Positions 1 through 8,154 of a DNA stretch of 64,000 bases are shown here, piece after piece. The stretch is taken from assembly GCA_002300355.1 (NCBI GenBank), contig NSGV01000003.1, positions 124,001 through 188,000 of the forward strand. The letters run 5' to 3'. A model generated the notes under the pieces. It was not told the DNA's origin. It was given only the letters and a program-made list of their open reading frames with translations, and made no database searches. The stretch is from Streptomyces sp. TLI_235. Its GTDB lineage: Bacteria; Actinomycetota; Actinomycetes; Streptomycetales; Streptomycetaceae. The position numbers were made by a program, and so were the translations under genes. Each line of letters begins with the position of its first letter. Position 1 is the stretch's first letter.

Positions 1-2882
1 CCTCGGGCTCTTTCGAACGCCTCCCGGGTGCGTTGCGCGGTGTGGCCGACCCACTCCCCCACCAGGTCCGCCCTGGAAACCTCGACGAGTTGGCCGCGGC
101 TTAGGGCGCCGAGAGCGCGGAGCAGCCGTCCGTAGAGTCGTGCGACCGTGGTCTTTCCGGTACCCGGCGGGCCGGAGAAGACGAGGTGGCGGCTCAGCGA
201 GGGGGTGGGCAGCCCCGCGGCCTGCCGGTGGCGGACCGAGGCGAGCAGGTTGACCATGTCGGACACCTCGCGCTTGACCTGGGCGAGGCCGACCATGGAC
301 TGCAGTTGCTCCAGAAGATCGGCGAGGCTCTCCTCGTCGCCGCTCTCCGGGCCCACTGCACCGGCGATCTTGGGGGCGGCGATGTCCTCGGGCAGGAGCC
401 TGGTCAGGTCCGCCGCGGTCGCGTGGGGCTGTTCGGCGAGGCGCTGGGCCTGGCGCTCGACCAGTTCCTCGAAGACCTTACGCGCGGTCCGGCCATTGCC
501 GAAGTCCTCGTTGTGGGGCAGGAGTTCAAAGTAGCGGGTGAGTGTTTCCCGGGTGCTGTGGTCGAGTTCGTAGCGGTGCGCGGTGCACATCTGCTCGACG
601 ATGGTGACCAGCTCCACGGCCGAGTAGTCGTCGAACTCCACGGTGCGGGTGAAGCGGGACGCGAGACCGGGATTGGACGCCAGGAAGCGCCGCATCTCGT
701 GCGAGTAGCCGGCGGCAACGACCACGACCTCGTCGCGATGGTCTTCCATCAGCTTCACCAGGGTGTCGATCGCCTCCCGTCCGAAATCCGGTCCGGAGCC
801 GCCGTCCCCGGACACCAGGGTGTAGGCCTCGTCGATGAAGAGCACCCCGCCACGGGCTTCCTCGAACTTTTCGGCGGTCTTGATCGCGGTGCCGCCGACG
901 ATCTGTGCCACGAGGTCCAGTCGGGCGACCTCGACGAGGTGACCGCTCCCGAGGGTGCCGAGGGCAGCCAGAATCTGCGCGTACAACCGGGCAACCGTGG
1001 TCTTTCCGGTTCCGGGCGGTCCGGCGAAGACCAGATGGCGACTCATGGGAGGTGCAGGCAGTCCCAACGCGAGTCGCCTCGCAGCCATCTGGTTGAGATT
1101 CACCAGATTGGTGACTTCGCGCTTGACCGCGCCCAGGCCGACCAGGCCCTGGAGCTCGGCCAGGGCCGTGGCCAGGGCACCCTGACCGCTGTCCCGGTTG
1201 TCGGAGGAGGTGGCTGGCTTGACGGGATGCGGGTCGGCCCGGTAGCCGCCGGTGTACGGGAGGGCCGCGGTGGCAGTGGTGGTGGTTCCGGTGTCAGGGG
1301 CGCGATTCCCTCGGCTGGTGAGGTTCTCCACCACGACGTCCTTGTCAGGGACGGTTCGACGCAGGCCGGCGCCGCGGTTGTCCCAGGTGTCGCAGTCGCG
1401 CACGGCAATCGTGCCGGTGGCCTGGATCAGCAGTCCGTCCGCGCCGTTGGCGTACAGCTCACAGGCCATGAGCGAGCCGTGGGCCTGGTCGGTGAAGTGG
1501 ACTCCCCCGCGCCGGCAGTCGTGCACGCGTGCGCGGGTCAGGGACAGCTCGCCGTCGCCCTGCGCCAGCACTCCTTGCGCGGCGGCCCCGGAGACCTCGC
1601 AGTCCCGCAGCACCACGCGTCCCCCGGCTCCGACGAGTACTCCGACGTCGGCGCTGCCGGTGATCCGGGTGCCGACCAAGTAGGGGTTGCCACCGGCGGA
1701 AGCCGCCAGGCCGGCAAGGGTGGTCCGCTGGATCCGGGAGTCCTCGATGCGGCCGCGGCCGTCCTCGGCGACCAGGATGCCGTGGCCCTGGCAATCGGAC
1801 ACCGACACGGTGCGAATCAGCGGGTTCGCACCGGAGCTGATGCCGATTCCGTGCTGCTGCGCGTCCTGGATCTGAAGTCCGGTGAAAGTACCGGCGGACT
1901 GCTCCCGTACCACGACCGCCAGTTCCGCACTGTTACGGAGGCGGCACGACGTCAGGGTGGGATCGCTCTCCCCGGTTACCCATACGGCGTGGTGGGAGCT
2001 CTCGCTGACCTCGCACTCCTCGAACGTTCCCCGGGAGCGGTCGGCCACATGGATGCCGTCGCCGCCGGGCCGCACGATCCGGCAGCGCAGGACAGTGGGG
2101 TCCGCACCGCCGGTGAGGACGATGCCGTGACCTCCGACATCGCTGAACTCGCAGTCCTCGATGGCACCGCGGGCCTTGCCAGTGATGTGGACGGCGGCGT
2201 CGCGGGTGTCATGGATCCGGGTGCGGACGACTGCGGTGGTGCTCTCCTTCTCCAGCCCAATGGCCGGCCCGCCGGTCCCGGACAGGTCGCAGTTCTCGAT
2301 CCGTCCGCGGGCCTGATTGGTCCCGCAGACCGCGTTGCCCTGTACGTCCCGGACCGTGCACTCGCGCACCACGGGGTCGGCACCCGAGGCCAGGACGAAC
2401 GCCGATCCACCGATGTTCTCCACGGTGCAGCGCTCGACCAGTCCGTCGGCCTCCTCCGCGGCCACGATGCCGGAGCCGCCCGGGTTGCGGACGTCGCAGT
2501 CGCGTAGGGCAAGGGTGGCCCGGTTGCTCACGACGACCGCGGCCCAGGAGTCCGCTTCGACGGAGCAGTCCTCCATGGTGAGACAGCCGGTGGCCGCCTC
2601 CACGGCGGCAGCCTTGGTGTCCCGGTTGCGCAGGACCAGGCCGCGCAGCGTCAGCGCCTCGGCGGCGAGCACGACGGCACTGCCGTCCACCGCCTCGAGG
2701 GTGACACTGCCCCGGCCGTCCTCGGCAGTGATGCTCACCGGGGTACGGACCACCACGCTCTCCCGATAGTCGCCGGGCAGCACATTGATGATCGCACCGT
2801 TCCCGGCTTCGGCCAGAGCGTGGCCGATGCTGGGATAGCAACCCGGCTCACGAGCGGAGACGTTGAGAATCCGTCGGCTCAT
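1..2882 (-). CDS. Beta-helix / double AAA+ (CbxX/SpoVK-type) ATPase, 3' end beyond window
   Basis: The frame opens at an ATG at 2882, with GGAGAG about seven bases upstream, and stays open to the left edge, giving about 960 residues without a stop. Residues 1 to about 510 are short degenerate repeats typical of a right-handed parallel beta-helix (PbH1-like). A variable linker leads to two tandem AAA+ modules of the CbxX/CfqX/SpoVK class. The first has Walker A GPPGTGKTT near residue 617 and Walker B GVLFIDEAYTLV; the second has an identical Walker A near residue 904 and is cut by the window. EccA of ESX secretion belongs to this ATPase class, and toxin and ecc genes lie nearby, so a role as a type VII accessory ATPase or scaffold is an inference. 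The domain assignment is solid; the function is not known. Confidence 0.88.
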   Translation of the reverse strand, partial: MSRRILNVSAREPGCYPSIGHALAEAGNGAIINVLPGDYRESVVVRTPVSITAEDGRGSVTLEAVDGSAVVLAAEALTLRGLVLRNRDTKAAAVEAATGCLTMEDCSVEADSWAAVVVSNRATLALRDCDVRNPGGSGIVAAEEADGLVERCTVENIGGSAFVLASGADPVVRECTVRDVQGNAVCGTNQARGRIENCDLSGTGGPAIGLEKESTTAVVRTRIHDTRDAAVHITGKARGAIEDCEFSDVGGHGIVLTGGADPTVLRCRIVRPGGDGIHVADRSRGTFEECEVSESSHHAVWVTGESDPTLTSCRLRNSAELAVVVREQSAGTFTGLQIQDAQQHGIGISSGANPLIRTVSVSDCQGHGILVAEDGRGRIEDSRIQRTTLAGLAASAGGNPYLVGTRITGSADVGVLVGAGGRVVLRDCEVSGAAAQGVLAQGDGELSLTRARVHDCRRGGVHFTDQAHGSLMACELYANGADGLLIQATGTIAVRDCDTWDNRGAGLRRTVPDKDVVVENLTSRGNRAPDTGTTTTATAALPYTGGYRADPHPVKPATSSDNRDSGQGALATALAELQGLVGLGAVKREVTNLVNLNQMAARRLALGLPAPPMSRHLVFAGPPGTGKTTVARLYAQILAALGTLGSGHLVEVARLDLVAQIVGGTAIKTAEKFEEARGGVLFIDEAYTLVSGDGGSGPDFGREAIDTLVKLMEDHRDEVVVVAAGYSHEMRRFLASNPGLASRFTRTVEFDDYSAVELVTIVEQMCTAHRYELDHSTRETLTRYFELLPHNEDFGNGRTARKVFEELVERQAQRLAEQPHATAADLTRLLPEDIAAPKIAGAVGPESGDEESLADLLEQLQSMVGLAQVKREVSDMVNLLASVRHRQAAGLPTPSLSRHLVFSGPPGTGKTTVARLYGRLLRALGALSRGQLVEVSRADLVGEWVGHTAQRTREAFERAR

Positions 2883-3198
2883 CGGCAGCTCTCCGGAGCG
2901 GCGGCAACGAGGACCAGCACACGTCGGGGCATCGATACAGGCATCGTCCGTGGGCCTCGGGCGCCGCCCGACAGGAGGTCTATCTGCGGCACGAGGCTGC
3001 CTTTCCCTGGTTGGTCCGGTCGGCCCCCCGGACGGATACGGGCGCACGATCGGCCGGAATCATCCTGGGGGGGTGCAGCCCTGCCCGGCGGCCTGCGTCC
3101 GGGATCGGTCCGGCGGGGGTCGGGCAGGGCCCCGTCGGCTGCTCAGCGACGGTCAGGCGCAGAATATGCGCCACCTGTCGACGGCAGGCAGGGCCCGT
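2883..3198. other. Intergenic gap
   Basis: About 315 bases lie between the ADP-ribosyltransferase stop and the start of the AAA+ gene. No convincing gene is seen; the open frames here are high-GC shadows without codon bias or family motifs. The gap probably holds the promoter of the AAA+ gene, but no clear -35/-10 pair was identified. Confidence 0.5.
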
Positions 3199-3218
3199 GG
3201 GCCCGAAAACCCGGGCCC
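3199..3218 (-). terminator. Hairpin after the ADP-ribosyltransferase gene
   Basis: A perfect 7-bp stem (GGGCCCG / CGGGCCC, loop 3206-3211) begins at the stop codon of the minus-strand gene. A further GGGCCC copy follows. There is no U-tract, as is common for actinobacterial terminators. Confidence 0.5.
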
Positions 3219-3958
3219 TACCCGAACCACTTCATGATCTTGGCCAACTGGCCCGGTCCGTTGACTGACACGTAGCCGGGATTGGGTATCCAGCTGATCG
3301 GCATGCCGTCGGGGTCGAGGTCGTAGGCGCCCTTGATGTAGCGCGGTGCGATGCCGCCGGGGAAAGCGATCTCCATCTCCCCCTTGTGCCGATGCCCGGG
3401 AAGCGTCCGGTTCACGTCAATACCTCCGGGGGCCTTGATCATGTACCGGTAGTTGGCTCCCCAGTTCAGCCTCTTCTCGCGACTGGTGCTGACGAACCCG
3501 TACCCGTTCGGATCGATGCTGTTCATGGCGTGGTCCGCCAGGTTCAAGTTGGCGAGGTTCTTGGCCTGGAATCCCGCGGCGAACACCACGGCCGGGGCCC
3601 TGTCGTCATTGCGCCACAGGGCCTCCTTCCCACTGCGCCAGACCCGCTGCTGTGCCTCGGCCGCGAAACGCTCTTCGTCCGTGGGGCTTGGCATGAAGAC
3701 CTCGGGACTCCGGAAAGGTTCTCGGACCGGTGGCTCCAGGGCTTCTGCGACCTCCTGGACGGAGGGCGCGGCCTCTCCTCGGTGGGGGCTACCCGGATCG
3801 GCTTCCTGTTTCGGGGGCTGGGGCACGGTGGCCAGCGCAGGGGAGGGGACGGGTGCCGGGGTGGTCTCCTGGTTCTCGCTCTCGGCAGTAAGCCACTCCA
3901 GGCCGTCCCACCATCGCCGCTGGCCGGGGTCGAACGCCATCTTGCGGAAGTCGAACAT
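3218..3958 (-). CDS. Orphan ADP-ribosyltransferase toxin domain protein (scabin/pierisin-like fold)
   Basis: The 246-residue product ends in an R-S-E-type mono-ADP-ribosyltransferase domain. Arg116 lies in LWRNDDR, the STS motif is at 157-159 in FVSTS, and an ExE motif is at Glu194-Met-Glu196 in GEMEIAFPGG. The APGGIDVN segment and the closing W-x-P-NP-x-Y segment match scabin/pierisin-like DNA or protein ART toxins, although those carry QxE. Residues 1-25 include a DPGQRRWWDG motif resembling DUF2510; residues 30-110 are a Pro/Glu-rich linker. The domain is a clear paralogue of the second tip of the giant toxin at 8155-15201. The frame stays open upstream of the ATG to the ISL3 boundary at 3987/3988, so this may be the surviving 3' end of a longer toxin gene. 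No immunity gene is evident next to it. Confidence 0.8.
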   Translation of the reverse strand: MFDFRKMAFDPGQRRWWDGLEWLTAESENQETTPAPVPSPALATVPQPPKQEADPGSPHRGEAAPSVQEVAEALEPPVREPFRSPEVFMPSPTDEERFAAEAQQRVWRSGKEALWRNDDRAPAVVFAAGFQAKNLANLNLADHAMNSIDPNGYGFVSTSREKRLNWGANYRYMIKAPGGIDVNRTLPGHRHKGEMEIAFPGGIAPRYIKGAYDLDPDGMPISWIPNPGYVSVNGPGQLAKIMKWFG

Positions 3959-3987
3959 AGTGGCCCACTTCGCGCCCGTCGGCCACT

Positions 3988-5446
3988 GAGCGTTTTCAGG
4001 CTCTCTGCCGCATGTGTGGGTGCTCTGAGCTGGGCTGATACGCGAAACACGCTGTCTCCCGCGTATGGTTCGAGGTCTCTAAGGTCAAGATCCACATGCA
4101 GGAAGACAGCGTGTCTGCGAGCAGGATATGGAAACAGCTGCTGACGGTCGAACGGGCCGTGGTCGAGCAGGTCGAAATCGATCAGGACACGGGGGTACTG
4201 GTCGCCCGGGTGCGGCCGGTGGCGCGGGAACGGAACCGGTGCGGGATCTGCCGCCGCCCCGGACGCGGCTACGACCAGGGACGCGGACGGCGCCGCTGGC
4301 GCTGCCTGGACGCCGGCACCACGAAGGTGTTCCTGGAGGCCGCCCTGCCTCGGGTGCGCTGCCGCGAGCACGGTGTCGTGGCGGGCGCCGTACCCCGGGC
4401 CCGGCACGACGCCGGCCACACCCGGGTCTTCGACCACCCGGCCGCCGTGATGGCCACCGAGTGCTCCAAGTCCGCCGTCGCGTAGCTGATGCGCACGTCC
4501 TGGCGCACGGTCGGGGCGATCGTTCAGCGGTTCGTGGCGGACCGGGACGCCGGTCCCGACCGGCTGACGGGCCTGCGCCGGATCGGCATCGACGAGATCT
4601 CCTACCGCAAGGGGCAGCGCTACATGACCGTGGTGGTCGACCACCACACCCGCCAGGTGGTGTGGATGGCCCACGGGCACGGCCGCTCTGTGCTGGAGGC
4701 GTTCTTCGCCGCGCTCGGCCCCGATCGGGCCGCGAAGCTGTCGCACGTCTCCGCCGACGGCGCGCAGTGGATCGCCGACACCGTCGCGGCGCACGCCCCG
4801 CAGGCGATACGCGCCATGGACCCTCCCTCCTCGCCCGGCACCGGGCAGGCGGGGCCCATCACGTCGTGGCCCGGGCGACCGAGGCACTCGACGCCGAGCG
4901 GCGCGCGGCCTGGAACCGGGCCCGCCGACAGGCCCAGAACACCGCCACCGCCCGGGCGTTGAAAGATTCCCGCTTCGCACTGTGGAAGAACCCCGAGGAC
5001 CTCACCGACCGCCAGCAGGCCAAGCTCAACTGGATCGCGGCCACCGACCCACGCCTGCACCGCGCCTACCTGCTCAAGGAGGGCCTGCGAACGGTCTTCG
5101 CCATCGCACGCGAACAGGGCGCGCAGACCGCGATCGACGCCCTGGACCGCTGGCTGTCCTGGGCCCGGCGCTGCCGCATCGACGCCTTCGTCGACCTCGG
5201 ACGCCGCATTCGCCGCCACCGCGAGGCCATCGTCAACGCTCTGGTCGAGAGGCTGTCCAACGGGCTGATCGAGTCCACCAACACCAAGACGAGACTGATC
5301 ATCCGCCGCGGCTTCGGCTTCCGCACAGCCGACGCGGTCATCGCCCTGGTGATGCTCACCCTCGGCGGCGAACGCCCAGCCCTACCGGGACGCCAACTCG
5401 CCACAGCCTGACCCACACATCAAGCAGAAGAGCCTGAAAAATGCTC
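3988..5446 (+). mobile_element. ISL3-family insertion sequence, decayed
   Basis: Imperfect terminal inverted repeats of about 34 bases bound the element. The left end begins GAGCGTTTTCAGGCTCT at 3988; the right end read inward begins GAGCATTTTTCAGGCTCT from 5446, and both end near ATGTGTGGGT. The length (1459 bp), inverted-repeat style and zinc-ribbon plus DDE transposase fit the ISL3 family. The flanking 8-mers differ, so no target duplication remains, which suggests later rearrangement or an old insertion. The left edge abuts the 5' side of the ADP-ribosyltransferase gene. Confidence 0.85.
4096..5411 (+). pseudogene. ISL3-family transposase, disrupted
   Basis: The N-terminal segment (frame 1 from 4096) carries a zinc-ribbon-like region with spaced cysteines (CGIC, then RCREH). 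An in-frame TAG at 4483-4485 interrupts it where homologues would read Arg. The same frame resumes with the DDE catalytic part (RIGIDEISYRKGQRY; SADGAQW). Near 4815-4860 an insertion-like GC-rich tract shifts the frame, and the C-terminal part (from VVARATEALDAERR to about 5411) continues in frame 3. At least two lesions therefore separate this copy from an active transposase. Family recognition is strong; the element is probably immobile unless complemented. Confidence 0.85.
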
Positions 5447-5749
5447 ACTGTTCTTGTGGCCGTGGTGGCGGAGTGCTGCTCGGCTATCTGGCCGACGGGC
5501 GGGCTCAGGCGCATCGGGGAAGCGGACCTCGCACATCTGTGGCTGCTCGGCGCCGCTGGCGCGGTGAACACGCTCAACGGGTGGATGCCCGCGGCCCGCG
5601 ACTGGGCACTGGCACAGGGCATCCCGCTGCTGGTGGTCTCCTACGAGGTCATCGCGGTATGGGCGGTACGCAACATCGGTGCGGGTCCGCGGCGGGCCCG
5701 GGTGCCGCTCGCCCTGGGGGCGGCGGGGCCGCGTGCAACGCCGCCGTGA
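5441..5749 (+). pseudogene. Possible membrane-protein fragment beside the ISL3 end
   Basis: This 102-codon frame starts inside the right inverted repeat of the ISL3 element, so its first codons are IS sequence. It encodes hydrophobic stretches (AHLWLLGAAGAVNTLNGW; GIPLLVVSYEVIAVWAV). The pattern loosely recalls DUF2637-type membrane proteins carried on actinobacterial plasmids and integrative elements, but I do not recognise it with confidence. It ends in a low-complexity tail and lacks its own upstream region. It is best read as a decayed remnant, or a chance frame. Confidence 0.22.
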
Positions 5750-6051
5750 TCACCTCCAACGGGCTCATGCCTCCCCTGTTCAAGTCGGTGACGCGACACA
5801 GGACACGGTCTACAGTCCTCCACGCCGAGAGGGGCCGGGCCATGGACCGTCACCCGCAGCACGGCACTCATTGGGGCGACTCCGCCGACTCTTGGTGGAG
5901 AGCCTGACCGACACCCCAGGGCTTCTGTCGCTCCGGCCGGGCCGAGTGGCAGCCGACGGAGGCAACCGCCCCGGCGCGGCATCACGCGCCAGCGGTCCTG
6001 GGCCAGCCCACCACCGGCGTCGAGGTAGTCAGCGACCAGGCACAGGGCGTC

Positions 6052-6343
6052 TGTGAGGACCATCAGCCGGTCCAGGTCGGCAGCGGAGGCGGAAATCCCG
6101 ACCCGTGCCCGGACTTCCTCGCGTGCTCGCAGGCCCGCCCCAGCGACGCCACCCCGGCCACATCGCGCCCCTTCACCCCACTCAGGTCCAGCGCCAGCCC
6201 GCCCGTCAGGAAACGCCCGCACCGCCGCGAGCAACGCCGAAGAAAGCCCCGCGGCGCGGCGGGAGTCCAGGCCGCCGGACACCAGCATCACCACGACCGG
6301 ACGGCTGGCCCAAGGCGCAGCCTCAGCGCCCCGTCGGACAGTG
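6052..6343 (-). pseudogene. STAS-domain (anti-anti-sigma factor) remnant, truncated by an IS
   Basis: Read on the minus strand, the segment begins PVVVMLVSGGLDSRRAAGL, resembling the first strand and helix of a STAS domain. It continues only after a frameshift as LALDLSGVKGRDVAGVASLG, resembling the central STAS strand and helix, then shifts back to a segment like DLDRLMVLTDAL. The 5' side ends at the IS5-family element boundary (6343/6344), so the gene start has been lost. Frameshifts plus the insertion make it a dead fragment. The identification rests on pattern only. Confidence 0.3.
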
Positions 6344-7252
6344 AACCTCTTTCATCCTGTCTCGGCAGGGTGAAATAGCTGGTCAGCGGGTTGCAGTGAC
6401 GCAACAGGGCCCCTCGTCGTTGCCGTGGTGATCTCACTCATCACGTCGCCGCCGAGGGGCCCTGTTGGTTCCGTATCCTGCCATGCTCGATGTCCCGCAC
6501 GAGCTCGTTGAGCACGTCTCCTGGCTCATCTACACCCGAAGGCGTGAACTCGGCTCACGATGGAGGAGGTTGGGCTGCTTCAAGCAGGCCCTGCTGGTCC
6601 TGGCCCATCTGCGGAAGAACGAAACCCTCGCGCAACTGGGAGCCGGGTTCGGGGTGTCGGAGGCGACGGCCTGGCGGTACGTGGACGAGACCGTCGAGGT
6701 CCTGGCCGCGTGGGCGCCGGGCCTGCGCGAGGCCCTGGTGGGACTGGGCGAAGGCGACTTCGTGATCGTGGACGGCACGCTGATCCCGACCGACCGGATC
6801 GCCGCCGACGAGCCGTACTACTCGCAAAAGCACCGGAAGCACGGGATGAACGTGCAGGTCGTCGCCACCCCGGACGGCACACCTCTGTGGTTCTCCCGTG
6901 CCCTGCCGGGGCGCACTCACGACCTGACCGCGGCCCGCGCCCACGGCATCGTCCAGACCTGCCTGACCCGCGAGGTCCTCGTCCTCGCCGACCGGGCCTA
7001 TCGAGGCGCCGGCTCCACTGTCCGCACCCCCTACTACAACCACCACGAACTGCCCGAGCACTACCAGCAGTACAACCGCGACCACGCCCGCCTGCGTGCA
7101 CCCGGCGAACGCGCCTTCGCCCAGCTGAAGACCTGGAAGGTCTTCCGTAAAGCCCGCTGCTCGACCAATCGCATCAGCCGACTGATCGCCGCCGTCCACA
7201 CCCTCATGATCCAAAGCCTCGCGACCTGCGAAAACTCAGGATGAAAGAGGCT
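6344..7252 (+). mobile_element. IS5-family insertion sequence, apparently intact
   Basis: Terminal inverted repeats of 16 bases (AACCTCTTTCATCCTG at 6344-6359 and its complement at 7237-7252, one mismatch) enclose a complete transposase. A 5-bp direct repeat CAGTG at 6339-6343 and 7253-7257 is consistent with a target-site duplication. The length of 909 bp is normal for small IS5-group elements. The intact gene, near-perfect ends and duplication suggest a recent insertion. Confidence 0.85.
6465..7244 (+). CDS. IS5-family transposase (DDE_Tnp_4 type)
   Basis: The 259-residue protein has an N-terminal helix-turn-helix region (AGFGVSEATAWRYVDE). The catalytic triad is visible: the first Asp in IVDGTLIPTDR, the second in VLADRAYRGAG and Glu in GERAFAQLK. 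The frame starts at a TTG at 6465, with no strong ribosome site; starting at the internal ATG 18 bases on would remove only a few residues. It fills most of the 909-bp element and has no internal stop, so it is probably functional. Confidence 0.88.
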   Translation: MVPYPAMLDVPHELVEHVSWLIYTRRRELGSRWRRLGCFKQALLVLAHLRKNETLAQLGAGFGVSEATAWRYVDETVEVLAAWAPGLREALVGLGEGDFVIVDGTLIPTDRIAADEPYYSQKHRKHGMNVQVVATPDGTPLWFSRALPGRTHDLTAARAHGIVQTCLTREVLVLADRAYRGAGSTVRTPYYNHHELPEHYQQYNRDHARLRAPGERAFAQLKTWKVFRKARCSTNRISRLIAAVHTLMIQSLATCENSG

Positions 7253-7405
7253 CAGTGTGTGCACCTCGAACAGCTCATCCGGGTAGGCCGGGCCGGACGA
7301 CTCGTGGTCGTCTCTCAGGAGCACCGCGACACCTCCCAGCGACCTGCGCGGTCGCTTCTCCCCAGCGTGAGCCGAACGACGCCCGGCCGCCCAACCCGTC
7401 CTGAG

Positions 7406-7694
7406 CTTGCCGTTTTACCTCCGGTGATCATCTTCTGCCGTGTTCGGGGTTCTCGCCTGCCTGTTCGCTATTGGTCGGCGACCAGGGCGAGTCCGACGTC
7501 GTAGCTGGGGGCTCGGCGGCGGTTGGGCCGGCCGGGTGGGCGCCCGGGCCCGGGGCGGGAGGGTCTCGCAACAGAGGAGGGGCAGGCCAGGCGCGTGCGG
7601 ATGTTGCGGGAGGTCGTCTCCTTGTCCTGAAGATCCCCATGTGGGTGACCAGCTCGAACACTCCGGAAATGATCACCGGAGGTAAAACGGCAAG
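7406..7694. mobile_element. MITE-like element with perfect 26-bp terminal inverted repeats
   Basis: The sequence at 7406-7431 is the exact reverse complement of 7669-7694 (26 of 26 bases). The similarity continues inward with mismatches for about 15-20 more bases. The 5-mer CTGAG flanks both sides (7401-7405 and 7695-7699), as expected of a target duplication, although two of those bases could also belong to the repeat. The 289-bp body has no transposase. This fits a miniature non-autonomous element, mobilised if at all by a transposase elsewhere. The ends differ from those of both neighbouring ISs. Confidence 0.75.
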
Positions 7695-8154
7695 CTGAGT
7701 CGGGAAAGGCGGACCTTTCAACGCGTCGGCCCAGGCGACGAACCCGGCCCGGCCAGCAGCCCGGTCGGCCTCGGCGGGGCGATGGCCTGTCACCGTACGG
7801 CAGTGGTCTCGTTCGCCACGCCCAGCACCCAGGTGCGATGGACCAGGTCCGCACCGAGGCCGACCGCCACCAGGACGTCCTTCGCCGTCCGGCCCCGGCC
7901 ACGGCCCGGGCGGTGCACCCGGTGAGCAGCAGCCGTCGCCGCGGGTAGCCCCGCACGGGGCGCGGGGTTGCCGAGCAGGGCCGGGAGCTACTCGTTGCCA
8001 GCAAATCGCCTGATCGAGGTCGACCAGTCGACGATTGCCTTGACGACGAAGGGAGGGTCGCACTCAGGCCACCGGTGAATTCGGAGGCCCAGCCGGCAAT
8101 TTTCACCCTGCCGCCAGGAATTGGTCGATATCACCCCGCAAAGGGTGTCACGCT
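7695..8154. other. Gene-poor stretch downstream of the giant toxin
   Basis: About 460 bases follow the toxin stop. This is where an immunity gene would be expected. The minus-strand frames (for example from an ATG at 8106) are Arg/Pro/Ser-rich, lack a recognisable domain and are broken in alternative frames, so none is supported as a gene. A weak hairpin (CACCC / GGGTG, 8133-8148) just after the toxin stop could terminate its transcript. The stretch may be decayed coding DNA. Confidence 0.5.

Noticed and set aside
186..2507. 773-codon plus-strand frame opposite the AAA+ gene
   Set aside because: It is the high-GC shadow of the minus-strand frame, which carries real Walker and beta-helix motifs; the plus reading is low-complexity Gly/Val/Asp with no domain.
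7428..8106. 211- and 212-codon minus-strand frames as immunity-gene candidates
   Set aside because: They overlap each other in different frames, run into the MITE, are Arg/Pro/Ser-rich and show no immunity-protein features.
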